Shown here: piece after piece, positions 1 to 11,900 of the stretch
Numbering within the stretch: position 1 is the first letter of the stretch
How the letters are laid out: every line of letters begins with the position of its first letter
Origin: Folioceros fuciformis
Lineage: Eukaryota; Anthocerotophyta; Anthocerotopsida; Anthocerotales
Assembly (NCBI GenBank): GCA_049999805.1
Contig: JBNGIO010005918.1
Span: 62,475-105,356 of the forward strand
Length of the DNA: 42,882 nucleotides
Direction of reading: 5' to 3'
The notes under the pieces: generated by a model
Databases searched by the model: none
Seen by the model: the letters and a program-made list of their open reading frames with translations, nothing else
What the model was told of the DNA's origin: nothing
Made by a program: the position numbers and the translations under genes

Positions 1-3000
1 GCACCTGCCACAGCAGCTCCTTCGGCACCTGCCGCAGCTTCCTGTCCACCCACAACAGCTTCCTCTGTCGGTGTAGTGCATGGGGCTTCGCCGGCGCTAG
101 CTTCTGATATGCGTCGTGGTGAATTTCCTAGAGAAACCTTGTGAAGGGCACCATCTGCCACGGTATTTGATACCGATGATACCACTGGTTCCCATCGTTT
201 CCTCCTAGCGCGATTGGTCTTTCTCTTGTCATCGTCTACACTTGATCGCTTGTCATTGTCTACACTTGGCATCAAAGAAGCTTCCTCCCTGTCATTAGCC
301 ATTGCATCTGCGTCCTGCTCCTGCACAGAAGCTTCCTCCCTGTCATTAGTCATTGCATCTGCATCCCGCTCCTGCAGGGATTTCAAACAAGTTTTATGCG
401 TTTCGGACCTGCAGCCGACACTGTTCTCACTCTTGAGTTCCCCGTCTTGCTTTGGCTCTCTAGTCATCTTGGACTGCTCTTCGAAGCCTGCAAATTTTCG
501 CTCGGAAACTTTCGAACCCTCACTTTGTGCTGCCGAAGTTGTTCCACCAGCGCTTTGAATAGTCAAGGCATGCTGCTCTGGCCCGCTGCACACATCAATT
601 GGGGAAAGCTTCAGAATCGTACTGTATGCCTCATCCGCCTGTGGATACATTTCTGCAGACGCCCCTTCCGAGACAATTGTCATTTTCTTGACCTGATGCT
701 CATGTCCCGCTGCTATATCAAGCTTTTGCCTCTTCGGTCGTTGCCCACAATCCTCGACTTTCTGAAGAGTTCCTTCAGCTTGCAGCCTGCTTTCTGGTAC
801 TGGCTTCCGGCTAGATATGCCCAGATGTTGTCTAGACATTTCCCCTCGATTTGATGAGCGTTCATAATTGCGAAATCTGCCAACGTCTTTGTGCCCACCT
901 GCTCTTTCTGAAAGCAACTCAGAACTTTCAGGTACTTTCCACAATCCTGCTGCGTTGTTTGTCTCGGTTTGCTCAGCCCCGGTGGACATAGGTTCCAGAC
1001 TTCTACGTCTCCTATATTTGTTGGCTTTATGGTCTTCTACCACCAGTTGTCGACGCTTATCACGATGTACATCAGTTCTGTGCCGTTTCGAATCCCCTTC
1101 GAAAGGTTCCAGCCTGTCGGAGGCAACAATATGTGCATCAGTTTTCTTGCTTCTTCCAGCTGTTGTGTCCAGTCTTTGCTTTTTGGGTGGAGACTCCAAG
1201 TCTTCAGCTGCCGAAACTACTCCGCACATTCCAAGTGCAGGATTCTTGCTATTATCTGATGCCGCACGTTTGGAGAGGGCTGACGGTCGGCACAGCTGAA
1301 TCCCAGGCAGCTCCACTTTCTTGAAGATAAAAGTACTGTAAAGGCCTGCAGTGACAGCTCAAGACGGTCAGGACTCCACTAATTCTGCCACAACCGAGGG
1401 CAGAGCACGAATGACAACAAGAAACAAATCCTGTGTGTTGTTGCAGTGGTCTCGAAGTACTGAAACCTACTGAGAACTTCATGTGCCTGATTCGGCAGGC
1501 GTCCTTTAGGATCCAACACCGTCCCACAGCTGCTGCGCAACGCTTCAGCGAATGTTGTTCTGCTCACAAGCAACGAGTCCATCACATTTCCTGGCATTGA
1601 CAAGCCACTATCGATACAGAACTGTGGAGGACACAAATGATATGCACACCGATTATTCAAATACAGCCGCACAGATGCCTGGAGAACGAGTCCTACCGGA
1701 AATCTTCATAGAAATCAAACAAGTTTTGAATTTCCACACACTCTAAGCCCACCTCCTCCGCCGTTCTGTGATACAACACGACAAGTTATATCAATTTGCA
1801 GAACTGAAAAGTATCCAGGAAACCCGCAAACTTTCCACAAACCCTGGACAGGGCACCTTATTAAGCTTGGGAAGTGAACCAAAAGCTGAGCCTGTGGGGG
1901 AAGTCCATCATCTGCAAAACGAAGCTGATACTTCGTGCCGTAAAAATTGAACCTGCAAGCAGAACCGAGTCGCATATTCAGCTTTGGTCAGCCTGCACAC
2001 TGCCTGCTCCGACAGCCATAGCAGACGGCTATAAAAATTACTAAAAATTGCTCCGCCTTCACTTTGCCTTCTCCCACAGAAGTAGCAGACAGCTACCAAA
2101 ATCACTAAACATTGTCCTGCTATCATGGATAATGTGACAATGGCGGAATTTGAGGAACCGTTGCGAGCAACCTGTCGTTTTCAAAGCTGATTGTAAACAG
2201 CTCATTCTTGACTCGAGGTAATGCACCATTGGCTCTTAGAGAGCCCGTTTTCATGGCCCCTTCTACAGCCTTTTGATACTTGTACCTACACAGAGAGCAA
2301 CCTTGCAGACATTACAGTTGAAGCAAGATGAACAGTGAAACTTACGACACACAAACTGATCGAACAGTGAGAAAAAACGAGTACCAAATAGTGGACGAAT
2401 CTGGTGTGATGCCAAAAAACATGCCCCCTGGCTTCAACAATGTAGCCACATTGTTCAGGAAACTCTTCAACGTTTCCTCATTTGAGAAGCAATCCTGGAA
2501 CAGTATTCCATAAAATATAGTCCGAGGAAAAAGCCTGACTCTCGTTGGCAGAAGAGTTCGCATTCTGAAAGGCACCAGAGAGTAGGCTCACCTGCAAGTG
2601 CCCGAGACAACACACCACATCTGCAGGAAGACCATGACCTTCCAGTCGTGCGCGAAGATTTTCCTAACATCCGAGAGAGATTGGGTTACTAGGGCACAGC
2701 AACGTGCACCAACGGCGAAGGAGGAGACAGAGCGGACGCACCATGCAAGGATCCAATTCACAGAAATAGGCAGGGTACGCCTTCCCGCGACCTATCCATT
2801 CTTCTCGCGCCTCCTCCAAAGCAGAAGCTGACAGGTCTGCAAAAGGGAGCGGCAAACTGCGAAATCACATGGCAATAGCCACAGCAACTTCTGGTATCCA
2901 CAATTTTCGCAACATGAACCAGAACACAACAATGGCGCAAAGCCCTGTCGAGGCAGCTGAGTCACATAACGTGCGTTCAGAAGGATAAAGTTTCACGTAC

Positions 3001-3359
3001 CCACTCCAATATAATGACCTGTCCCAGCTTCAGCCCACTTGGCTGTATCTGAACCCCGACCGCAAAAGAGATCACACACCTGCACAAAGCAAGCCAACAA
3101 GGTCCATCCAGCAAGGGCCAAAACCAGCGGACGCAAGAGACCCGAACCCGGGGCAGCACAAGCGAGGGCTCCCGGAGACCCCTACCGTGGCACCTGGAAA
3201 CATGAGCTGCTTGAGCAGGCCCTTCTTGACAAAATCGTGCAGCTTGTGGTGCAGACCCGCAGCCCAGGAAGGTCCGGTCCAGGGAGCAGGAGGCGGGGCG
3301 GAGCCTCCCGCCCCTCCTCCTCCCGGCATCACTGCTGCAGTCTTCTCCGTGCCTGCCAT
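1..3359 (-). CDS. mRNA cap guanine-N7 methyltransferase 2-like, with long basic C-terminal tail (3' end cut off)
   Basis: SAM-dependent methylation of the 5' guanine cap of nuclear mRNA is the known role of the family. Exons (minus strand, 5' to 3'): 3359-3186, 3079-3001, 2836-2742, 2663-2592, 2494-2385, 2285-2172, 1952-1857, 1765-1697, 1559-1471, 1345-1. All have GT-AG borders and closing phases. The SAM-binding motif CDLFCGRGSDT begins near residue 60. It is followed by GHYIGVD, ADVVCCLGHLQ, LLKPGG, FFGITPDSSTIW, the VHFPSLIR stretch and a closing LYSTFIFKK, in the order seen in plant cap methyltransferase 2. A Gly/Pro/Ala-rich leader of about 35 residues precedes the core. The last exon then stays open for about 430 more residues, charged and low in complexity, with basic clusters (PPKKQR, RPKRQK, RARRKR) that look like nuclear localisation signals. 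Known plant relatives, from memory, end near 350 residues. The stop codon lies outside the window. Confidence 0.9.
227..378 (-). repeat. In-frame tandem duplications in the methyltransferase tail
   Basis: A 51-bp unit beginning at 277 repeats at 328. It encodes two near-identical 17-residue acidic blocks built around DADAM and NDREEAS. Just beside it, at about 227-270, a 24-bp unit encoding SVD(N/D)DKR is also doubled. Both periods are multiples of three, so the reading frame is kept. Confidence 0.85.
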
Positions 3360-4108
3360 CGCTCAGCATTTGTACCCGCCCGGACACAAATTTTAGAGGA
3401 TGTAGCAGAGTGTGAAGCTGCTGCTGCGCTTGGGGGGTAAAGACTTGCATCTTCAGGCGCTTCACGCAAATGCAGACAAGCAACTCTCTTGATCTAAGAA
3501 ACGAGAAGCCAGAAATTTAGGTCATTGCACGTACCAAGTGGGGCCGGGCCCCGTATGTGTGTGTGTTAAACAATCCAAATCGCCCTAACACCATGTCACG
3601 CAGAGTGTCTGTATCCCGCCTCTTGCCTCTGCCATCCGCCTTCGCTTGCTTTCCACTGCCTTTCACAAATACTCTACTCCACTTTGCCTTAAAAAACCGA
3701 TATTAGTACCGAAAACCCCACTCCCCTACTTCCCGGTCCAGCAGCGCATACCCCATCCCATACGCTGCTTCACAACACTCCGTTCACACTGCCCATACTG
3801 ACTGCATCCAAGATTCCGACCACAGTACTACTGTATATAAAACGGTGGGCCAATCCTTGGGGGCCTGTTTTCTTTTTTAGCCACATCCTTTTCTGGGTTA
3901 CTTTAATTTTCTGTTTTGATTCTATTAGGGGCGTTTCTATTTTGATTTTTATTTTTAGCCTTCTTCAAGACGTTGGCTAGATAAGCATTTCTTGGGCCCC
4001 TTTTAGAGGGTTTTTATTTTCCTCTCATTATGGGCCTTTTATAGGATGTTGCACATTTACATTTAAGTTCAAGTGTGGAGATGCTAATGTATGTGTCTCC
4101 ATTTAGGT
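3360..4108. other. Upstream region of the methyltransferase gene, no further gene seen
   Basis: About 120 bp of GC-rich sequence adjoins the start codon and should hold the 5' leader and promoter of the minus-strand gene. Beyond 3500 the base composition becomes C-rich and then T-rich, and no convincing reading frame is present. A plus-strand TATA-like string (gtatataaaa) sits near 3834, with no gene that it obviously serves. Confidence 0.5.
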
Positions 4109-4879
4109 ACATGCACAAAAGGATGCTTGATTCAATAGGATGCACAAAAGGTTAGTGAATTCATCATGGTGAATTCAGCATGATGCACAAAAGGCTGCTG
4201 AATTCATTAGGATGCACAAAAGGATAGTGAATTCAGCATGAAGCACAGAAGGATGCTTGATTCAATAAGAGGCACAAAAGGCTAGTGAATTCAGCATGAT
4301 GCACAAAAGGTTGCTGAATTCAATGGGATACACAAAAGGCTAGTGAATTCAGCATGATGCACAAAGACTACTGAATTCAATAGGATGCACAAACGGCTAG
4401 TGAATTCAACATGATGCACAAAAGGCTACTGAATTCAATAGGATGCACAAAAGGCTAGAGAATTCAACATGATGCACAAAAGTCCGCTGGATTCAATAGG
4501 ATGCACAAAAGGCTAGTGAATTCAGCATGATGCACAGAAGGCTGCTGAATTCAATAGGATACACAAAAGGCTAATGAATTCAGCATGATGCACAAAAGGC
4601 TACAGAATTCAATAGGATGCGCAAAAGGCTAGTGAATTCAGCATGATGCACAAAAGGTTGCTGAATCCAATAGGATATACAAAAGGCTAATGAATTCAGC
4701 ATGATGCACAAAAGGCTACTGAATTCAATAGGATGCACAAAAGGCTAGTGAATTCAATAGGATGCGCAAAAGGCTAGTGAATTCAGCATGATGCACAAAA
4801 GGCTATTGAATTCAATAGGATGCACAAAAGGCTAGTGAATTCAGTACGATGCACAAAAGGCTGTTGCACAAAAGGCACG
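4109..4879. repeat. 29-bp satellite array with a two-unit (58-bp) higher-order period
   Basis: About 26 head-to-tail copies of a 29-bp monomer of the form gatgcacaaaaggct + agtgaattcagcat. Two monomer types alternate: one ends in gaattcagcat, the other in gaattcaatag. The real period is therefore a 58-bp dimer. Almost every copy carries GAATTC. Near 4730-4770 the alternation breaks with a hybrid monomer, and the second unit carries a short internal duplication. Some copies have small indels or substitutions. There is no spacer between units and no long reading frame. Confidence 0.95.
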
Positions 4880-5781
4880 AAACATGCCTAGAATGTGGAG
4901 AGTTGTCCCATATAATAAGGGCTGGTGGTCTCTGTGTAGAGTCAATACTATCATCTAATATGTAAGGTGTGAAAATTTATTCATATAGTCTGATTTGGAG
5001 TTGTTGTTGATGGATTAGCCTCATATGTAAGGCTTAGTTTCTTGATGGAGCAACACTTGTCCTAGTACACCCTCTTGACTTCTCCACGGTCTTGTACATT
5101 GTTATTGCCATGTGGCAAGGAGCAGGATAGTAAAGACGAGCTCTATCCTATCCTGCCGGGCATCACCAGCACTCACATAAGAGTTGTGTTGTTTTTTAAG
5201 TTTGTGTGTCCTTTGTTTGAGTGATTGAAAAGAATGTTGATACTATACTCACATCATCACAAAGCAAGTTGATTCATAACCTCTTCCTTCCCTTGGCTTC
5301 ATCTTGTCTAGATGGTGGTCTTTGGAGTAGGCCAAATATAAGACGATAATTGCTTTTTAACAATACCAACATACAGACGCTTGTAGTACCTAGTTAAGTA
5401 GGTCATACACATTCCTCGCTAGATAGCTTAGACTAATGGGCGTGCCTCAACATGGTTCTGCTGTGTGATGAATATTAATGGAATTATTTATTTAGAATAT
5501 CTTTGAAGTCGCGTGTCAATAGTGGTCCATGATGAGATGAACTATTGGTGGAATTATGTGTTTTCTTATGTATTCAAAACTTCTTTGAAGTCGATGGTTC
5601 AAGTGCTGGAGTCAGGAACAAAGCGTCGGTGCGACGCACTCGGGGATGAGAGGTGTGTGGGCGACGCGTGTCCGATTTGCATGGTAGAAGCACATATCGA
5701 TGTGTAGAAGCTCAGTGGGGACATTCGGTAGCGAGGGTGCACAGCTCAGGCGGCAGGGAGGCGAGGAGTTTGGAAATCGAA
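4880..5781. other. Intergenic region and presumed promoter of the aldehyde dehydrogenase gene
   Basis: No coding sequence is recognised. The first part is AT-rich. From about 5630 the GC content rises towards the dehydrogenase start codon, as expected for the leader of that gene. Two related stretches near 5480 and 5560 share the words gaattat and tctttgaagtcg, a weak local duplication. Confidence 0.5.
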
Positions 5782-7846
5782 ATGGGCAGGGGTGCTCCAT
5801 CTTCAGTGGAAGTGAAGTACTCTCAGCTTTTGATTGACGGAAACTGGGTGCCATCTGCTTCAGGAAAGTGCCGTCCGTTGGCAATCCATGGAACATGTGG
5901 GCGTGAACAAGTCTGCAGTGCACTTTGCAGCGTGCCAATGTCGCTGATGGCTCATGAGACGGATGCTGACAATGTGTGCAGGCAAGACATTTGCCAGCAC
6001 AGACCCATACTCGGGAGCGGTCATCGCCCAGGTTGCTGAAGCCGACAAGGAGGATGTGGAGAGAGCTGTGCGGGCAGCCAGGAGGGCTTTCGACCAGGGG
6101 CCGTGGCCCCGGATGTCGGGATACGTTAGTGTCGTTGCTGCGCGGTTGCCGGGCGGAGACGAAGCCTGATTGCCAAGCACTGGGCTTGTGTTTCTGCTCA
6201 CGAGGGGACTGATGACTGTAACTGGCGTGGTATGTGCAGCAAAGGGGCCTCGTTCTCAACAGGCTCGCTGATCTCCTGGAGGAGAAGAGTGCGGAGATGG
6301 CTGCCCTGGAGACGCTGGATAACGGGATGCCGTACGAATCGGCCTTGGCTCAGGTGGTGAGCTTCGCTGTGAAGACATTTCGGTACTACGCGGGCTGGGC
6401 GGACAAGATCGGCGGGCGCACGCTCAGGGCGGACGGGCCTTACCATGCGCTCTCCTTGCACGAGCCCATCGGAGTGGTGGGCGCCATCATTCCTTGGAAC
6501 TTCCCCCTGGCCATGTTCGCCATGAAGGTGGCCCCGGCCCTGAGCGTGGGGAACGCCGTGGTTGTGAAGCCGGCGGAGCAGACTCCGCTGACAGCATTGT
6601 ATGCGGGGCAGCTCGCACTGGAGGTGCGTCTGCATTGCTGCCTGTTGCTGGAGCAAGCTCTGGTGGCGTGTTGGTTCACCAGATGGTGCTTGTGGCAGGC
6701 CGGCGTGCCTCCGGGTGTTCTCAATCTGGTGCCTGGGTATGGCCCGACGGCAGGTGCCGCCATTGCCGGGCACATGAATGTCGATAAGGTGGCCTTCACT
6801 GGCTCCACGGAAGTAGGGAGGCTCATCATGGAGGCTGCCGCCAGGAGCAACCTGAAGCCCGTGACCTTGGAGCTGGGCGGGAAGTCCCCGCTCGTGGTGT
6901 GCCAGGACGCGGACCTGGATGCCGCTGTCGAACTTGCGCACATCGCTCTCTTCTTCAATCAGGTGAGGTCGGGAGCCAGCTCTGCAGCGGGGATTTGACT
7001 GGTGCCCCCGCGGGTAACAGCCCACTGAATGCGCAGCTGTTGGGTTAGGCAGGGCCAATGTTGCTGCGCAGGTTCTCGCACTTATGTGCACGAAAGTGTG
7101 TACGATGACTTCGTGAAGAGGTCGGCAGAGCGTGCGTCCAAGCGAGTAGTGGGAGATCCGTTCCAAGCCGGAGTCGAGCAAGGGCCCCAAGTGGATGAGG
7201 CGCAGTTTCAGAAGATTTTGGGCTATATAGAATCCGGGAAGCAATCAGGGGCGAGGCTGGTTTGCGGAGGGAGCAGGGTTGGAACTTCAGGCTACTTCAT
7301 CCAGCCCACCGTCTTTGCAGACGTCCAGGTGGCGTGCCCCGAACTGTTCTACGTCTTTTTGAGTGCTTGTCGTGCACGTCGCTCTGTCACACGTTGTCCA
7401 CGTTTCACGCAGCGTCTCTGCTGCAGGACGACATGGCGATAGCAAGAGAGGAGATCTTCGGTCCAGTGATGTCCATCTTGAAATTCAAGTGAGTCCATCT
7501 TCACGGTCTCACTTCGTGTCCCTGCAAGGTTCTTAATGCTCGCAAACCTGGCTCACCGTGCTGCAAGTGCAGGACCATGGAGGAGGTGATAAGCAGAGTA
7601 AACAACACAGCCTACGGTCTCGCCGCAGGAATCGTGACCAAGAGTCTAGACACTGCAGACACCTTCTCCAGGGCTGTGAAATGTGGAACAGTTTGGATCA
7701 ACTGCTTTCTCTTCTTGGACCCCAATGTGCCTTTCGGTGGTTACAAGGAGAGTGGGATAGGGCGGGAACTGGGCCCGTACGGCCTAGACCCATACATCCA
7801 AGTGAAATCAGTCATATCTCTCATTTCAAATCCTGCGTGGTTGTGA
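5782..7846 (+). CDS. Aldehyde dehydrogenase, cytosolic ALDH2C/ALDH1-like
   Basis: NAD(P)-dependent oxidation of aldehydes to carboxylic acids. Exons: 5782-5863, 5982-6124, 6240-6623, 6699-6962, 7053-7328, 7427-7488, 7573-7846, giving 494 residues, a normal family length. The active site is complete: PWNFPL with the oxyanion-hole Asn near 162, FTGSTEVG of the cofactor fold, the general base Glu in LELGGK near 261, and the nucleophile in GQCCCAGSR near 295. The C-terminal [15 protein letters not shown] motif is also present. There is no evident organelle-targeting leader, which suggests the cytosol. All introns are GT-AG except the first, where homology places the donor at TCAG/GAAAGT. The gene converges on PDCD5, with only 225 bp between the stop codons. 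Whether the substrate is a phenylpropanoid aldehyde or a general one cannot be told from sequence. Confidence 0.93.
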
Positions 7847-8071
7847 GAGAGAGGACAGTTCAGACCTCCATGTCATCTCCAGCCATGAACTTGCCCCCCT
7901 CATTTCCAGAACAAAGGTAGACCTCACTGCAATTCTCAAATAATAGGCTTACACGACAATTTGGTTTCTTTTCACAACTCTCGAAAACAAAAACACAATC
8001 CACAACACTATCCCATTAACCAGGGGGAATATCTTCAAGCTGCCTGGGACCTCGTCCAACATTGGTAGCCT
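7847..8071. other. Short convergent 3' region between ALDH and PDCD5
   Basis: This 225-bp stretch must contain both 3' untranslated ends. It is A-rich in the middle, including a run around 7985. No gene is seen. Confidence 0.5.
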
Positions 8072-8773
8072 CTAATAATCATCATCCAGCACGCTCCTCC
8101 GCCGTTGGATCTGCCAAACCAAGCAGGCCAACGGGAGCAGGTGTATTACACATTTGGTGCCCAACAGGACAGAGCTGCAAGGAAAAAAGCGGAATGAATT
8201 CTCCAAACCCTACGAACTCACAGTGACTTTGGTTTGCTTTTGCGTTTGTTCGTTGATCTGCTCCAGCAACGACACAAGGCGCTCCTCGGAAACCTGCAGA
8301 ACACAACACAAGTTTGCAGTGTCATCCATACACGGAGCAGCAGCAAGGTTAGCACAAGGCGCTAGTTAGCTAGCTTAGCTCACTCTTTGTCCTACGGACT
8401 GGCCATATTGAGCACTCCGCAAAATCACGTCTTCCACGCCTCTTGCCTTCTCGGGCTTCACAAGGGCGATCCGAGCGACTGGCACAAGAGGACGACGCGT
8501 CACCACAGGGCACATGGGTGAGCAAATTGAGCAGGCAGAATTCGTGAAACCAAACCAACTCACGGCGTTCACGTGCCTCCGGAGTCAAAACCATTGACAA
8601 CATCATCTGCCTACGCTCTTCTTGCTCCCTGCATCCTACCCACAAATGTGAGCAAGCGTCATCCAAGCGAGGGCAGATTAGGTCGATGCGCGTCCCGCAG
8701 GCGATACACTAACTAACCGCTTTTGTTCTTCCTGCGCCTGCTGCTGCTCCCTTGTTGGAGGAGGATTCCCCAT
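8072..8773 (-). CDS. PDCD5: PDCD5-family protein (programmed cell death 5 / TFAR19), short N-terminus
   Basis: PDCD5 proteins are small conserved helical proteins linked in animals to apoptosis and chaperonin binding, with roles in plants and archaea less clear. Exons (5' to 3'): 8773-8718, 8628-8564, 8478-8384, 8293-8222, 8110-8072, all GT-AG with closing phases, giving 108 residues. Diagnostic motifs run in order: EERRQMMLS, LTPEARERLARIALVKPEK, ARGVEDVILRSAQYGQ, VSEERLVSLLEQINEQT, and the basic-acidic end IQRRRSVLDDDY. The family normally begins with a DPELEAIRQRRMxEL helix. I see no such exon in the 214 bp up to the NUP88 stop codon. The likely start is therefore MGNPPP, about 20 residues short of the usual 125 or so. 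The gene follows NUP88 on the same strand. Confidence 0.92.
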
Positions 8774-8987
8774 GGCTGCTGGAGACGCTCCGATAGCTGC
8801 CCGCTCAGAGTGAGGAACAACAGGATTCCGTCTTGTATGCTAGACACAACTAGGTCTGTCACAATTCCGTGAGGTGACTCTACGAAGTCGATAAGTTTTT
8901 GACCTAGTCATGCGAGGGTAAATCCAACCAACGTTCTTGGATCCAAAAGAGGCCGGCACCGTGCGTCCATCCACACATACGTATGGA

Positions 8988-11900
8988 CTAGTGCCGCCGA
9001 GTACGATCTAGTAACTTCTCTTGCCGTTTCACCGACTCGTCCACGGCCTTAACCTTCTTGGCTGCATCTTCTACGATGGAGGACAGCTGATCTACTGCGC
9101 CTTTCAGGCGACGCATTTGAGAGGGCGGAACCACAACCCCCCCGCTCTGAGACGTCCTCGGTTGCAACCGACCAGCCAGGTGCTGTGATCGCACGTTCAG
9201 CTCTTCCAAAGCTGATCTCAGGACATCCAAATCTTGATACGCCACGCGATCTGCCAAACAGGGAATCCAGGTTACTGCCGTAGTTACACTGTCAGAGCAA
9301 GCAGGCGGATCAGTAGCAAGTAACGCTGTATCCTCACTCACCAAGCGTGTCTTTTAGCTGCCTCTCCGCGACCGTCAGAGGTCTGCGAGTGAACACAGGA
9401 TGTTCGCTGCATTTTTTGGCTCTTAACCCCAACTCTTCGTTCTTTTCACGAGCTCGCTGAATTCGCCAGTCCAAAGGATCAAAATTATCAAATACCACAC
9501 CCACCTTTTCCTGAACCCTTTCCAGTTGCTCATGCTGTGCACTGATAATCTCATGCAGGCGATCCCCGTGGGATGCCAGCTCCACATGCACCTGTTCGCA
9601 CAGCCAGCAACAGATAAATTTAAAAGCGCACCCCCAGAAGCAAGACTGTTAACAGGCCGTATGAATGACAAGATTTATACAACTGCCCCAAGGCTACGCA
9701 TCTACACATACCTTATGAGCATACTCAATGTACTTTTCACGAAGCAGCTTGCACTGATCATGAAGTATTGTCCGGCCCTCGATTGAATCAGCTGTTAACT
9801 TGAGTCCCGAAGCTGCAACCTGCAGTAAGATCGCGTACAAGAAAGAGCCTAACGCAGCAGCTCGAGTCCAGTGAACAGAAATCAGCGTCGTGAGGTACAA
9901 CTGCTGTCTACACAGACCTACCTGAAACAAGAGACACTTGTACTTTACCTGAGCAATGGGAATGTCCTTGGGCCCTTGCAAAAGTTCCTTACTGACAAAC
10001 GTCAAGGGGGACAAGGATTTGAGGTGCTGATCATCTTCCATGAACTCATCCACGAAGACAGTTGGACCCATGCAAGCCTTCACTTCTGCTACGACACAAA
10101 GTCCACCTAGTGTGGCAGATATCATCCACGTCTCACCGTGGACGTCTTGATATGGAGCCACCCCAAGGAGAGGTACAGGTGCAGAAATTCCAGCCGAGTA
10201 CGCATCCAAGACAGGATACACGGTGGGTGGTGCTGCCACTAGGGACGTTCCAGATCTGGATTGGTCTGAAAAGGGCAACCATTGCAGGCTGATAGCATCT
10301 ATTCCTCCTGCATGGTAGCAGTACAGCCTCTCTGGGACAACAGGGTCCGCTATAAGAGCTGGTGCAGCTGCTATCAAAACCTCTGTTGATAATGCCAGAT
10401 CAACGAAATTAAGCAGCAGTAGGGGGGGTGGTTGCCCAGTCCACACCGTTGAAACAGCCTCCTCAGCAGTTCCAATGCTGGTAGATCGCCTAGTCCCTTC
10501 TTTTAACGCTTCTGCCATCATGCTCACAGATAACAGATGCCCATCATCATCCACTTCAAACCGGGGTGCAGCTCCTGGGTTCCAAGTAGGCTGTACCTCA
10601 TCAGCTAAAGCATAGAGGTAAATCTGCCCATCAAGTCCACAAGTTGCAAGTATGCTGTCCTTGCCAACAGTGTTGTACAGCAAACTCACGACCTGCCTTG
10701 CCTCATCTGACTGCTCAAATCTTTCGCTCAGCACATCACCACTCCAAACAGTCGTGAACGGACCCTGCCATCCAGATCCAACTTCACTACGAACATTCTG
10801 GAGTGTAGACCATGGATGACATCTCGTGGACTCCAGACAACATTTCTACATGCATGAAAGGTTTAGAAGCACTTACTTGAAGAGCAACCGATGAGTCAAG
10901 GGGCACATAGCTGCAAGCCTTCCTCATGAACCTCCCAGTGAATCCTAGTCGTGTTGCATCCGAGCCAGGAGAGTAACCAAGCCCTGGAAAAACCGATTCC
11001 AACCAGAAACGAGCCACTGTAGCATTTCCTGAGGCAGTGGGATCAGAAAGAAGGGAGGACTGCCCTGCGTCCCTTGCAAGCTCCTCCAGTGCTGTAGTAT
11101 TGTACAGGCTGTACAACAGACCGGTATCAAATTAAACAATGAGGGAACGCCTCAAGACACAGTCATGGGTAACTTCAACATCTTCAAGGTTCACCGGCAA
11201 GCTACCATACCTGCCAAATGGCACCACTGGACAGAGACAATAGATGGATCCATTGCTGAAAGCAAAAAACACCTGGCCAGAATATGCGCTGGTTACTTTC
11301 ACTGCATGCATGTTGAGTTGTCAAAAGCCCTGAAACTGCTGCCCCTGTGTACCAGGACATCATCGTCCATCCCAGGATGAAGCAAACTTTTGACTGGGGT
11401 CCAGACAAATCGCGAGCAAAAATCCAGCACATCAACAGACTCAATAACATACAGTGAAGCGGTCCCAGAGATGTTCTCCACCAAAAGCAAATGAGACTGG
11501 GCGAGCAAGAGATGAGTCTAGTTTCCAAGGCACTCCTGACTGTAAATGATACTCTTGCTCTGCTCTGCGTGGGTCAATTGATAGATCAAATAACCTACAC
11601 ACAGGAAACGATAATTCTCATTTAACACAGGAAACGATCATCCCCATGTAACACAAAAGTTTTACACGTACAATCACCGCAAATAGAAGAGGTGTAAACA
11701 ACTCCACCTGAAAACTCCATCGGAGGAGAGGACACCAAGATGCGTATCACTGTAGGGATGCCAAGCTACTTGCAATATCCTCAACGAATGCACATTCTTA
11801 GACTGGAAAATCCGGTCCACATCAACTACAGTAGTCCTGCAGACACATTTTCAGATGCTCATGAAATTGAAGCCTTAAACATGCCTCGGAAAATAACATG

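Noticed and set aside
1252-1527. Separate 91-codon minus-strand gene ending at 1252
   Set aside because: It reads through the intron at 1346-1470 in another frame. The spliced methyltransferase frame gives conserved sequence on both sides.
3834-3843. Plus-strand TATA box (gtatataaaa)
   Set aside because: No gene starts downstream before the satellite array, and the next plus-strand gene begins almost 2 kb away.
4109-4879. Possible CRISPR-like array (regular 29-bp repeats)
   Set aside because: Units follow each other with no unique spacers, and the context is a plant nuclear genome. It is a satellite.
6198-7244. Open frame of 348 codons on the minus strand
   Set aside because: It lies wholly antisense to the aldehyde dehydrogenase exons and has no family motifs. 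GC-rich codon structure of the sense gene explains it.
11274-11310. Alternative NUP88 acceptor at 11,301 adding about ten residues
   Set aside because: Its phase does not match the preceding exon, whereas the acceptor leaving 11,272 as first base closes in phase and restores the conserved sequence.
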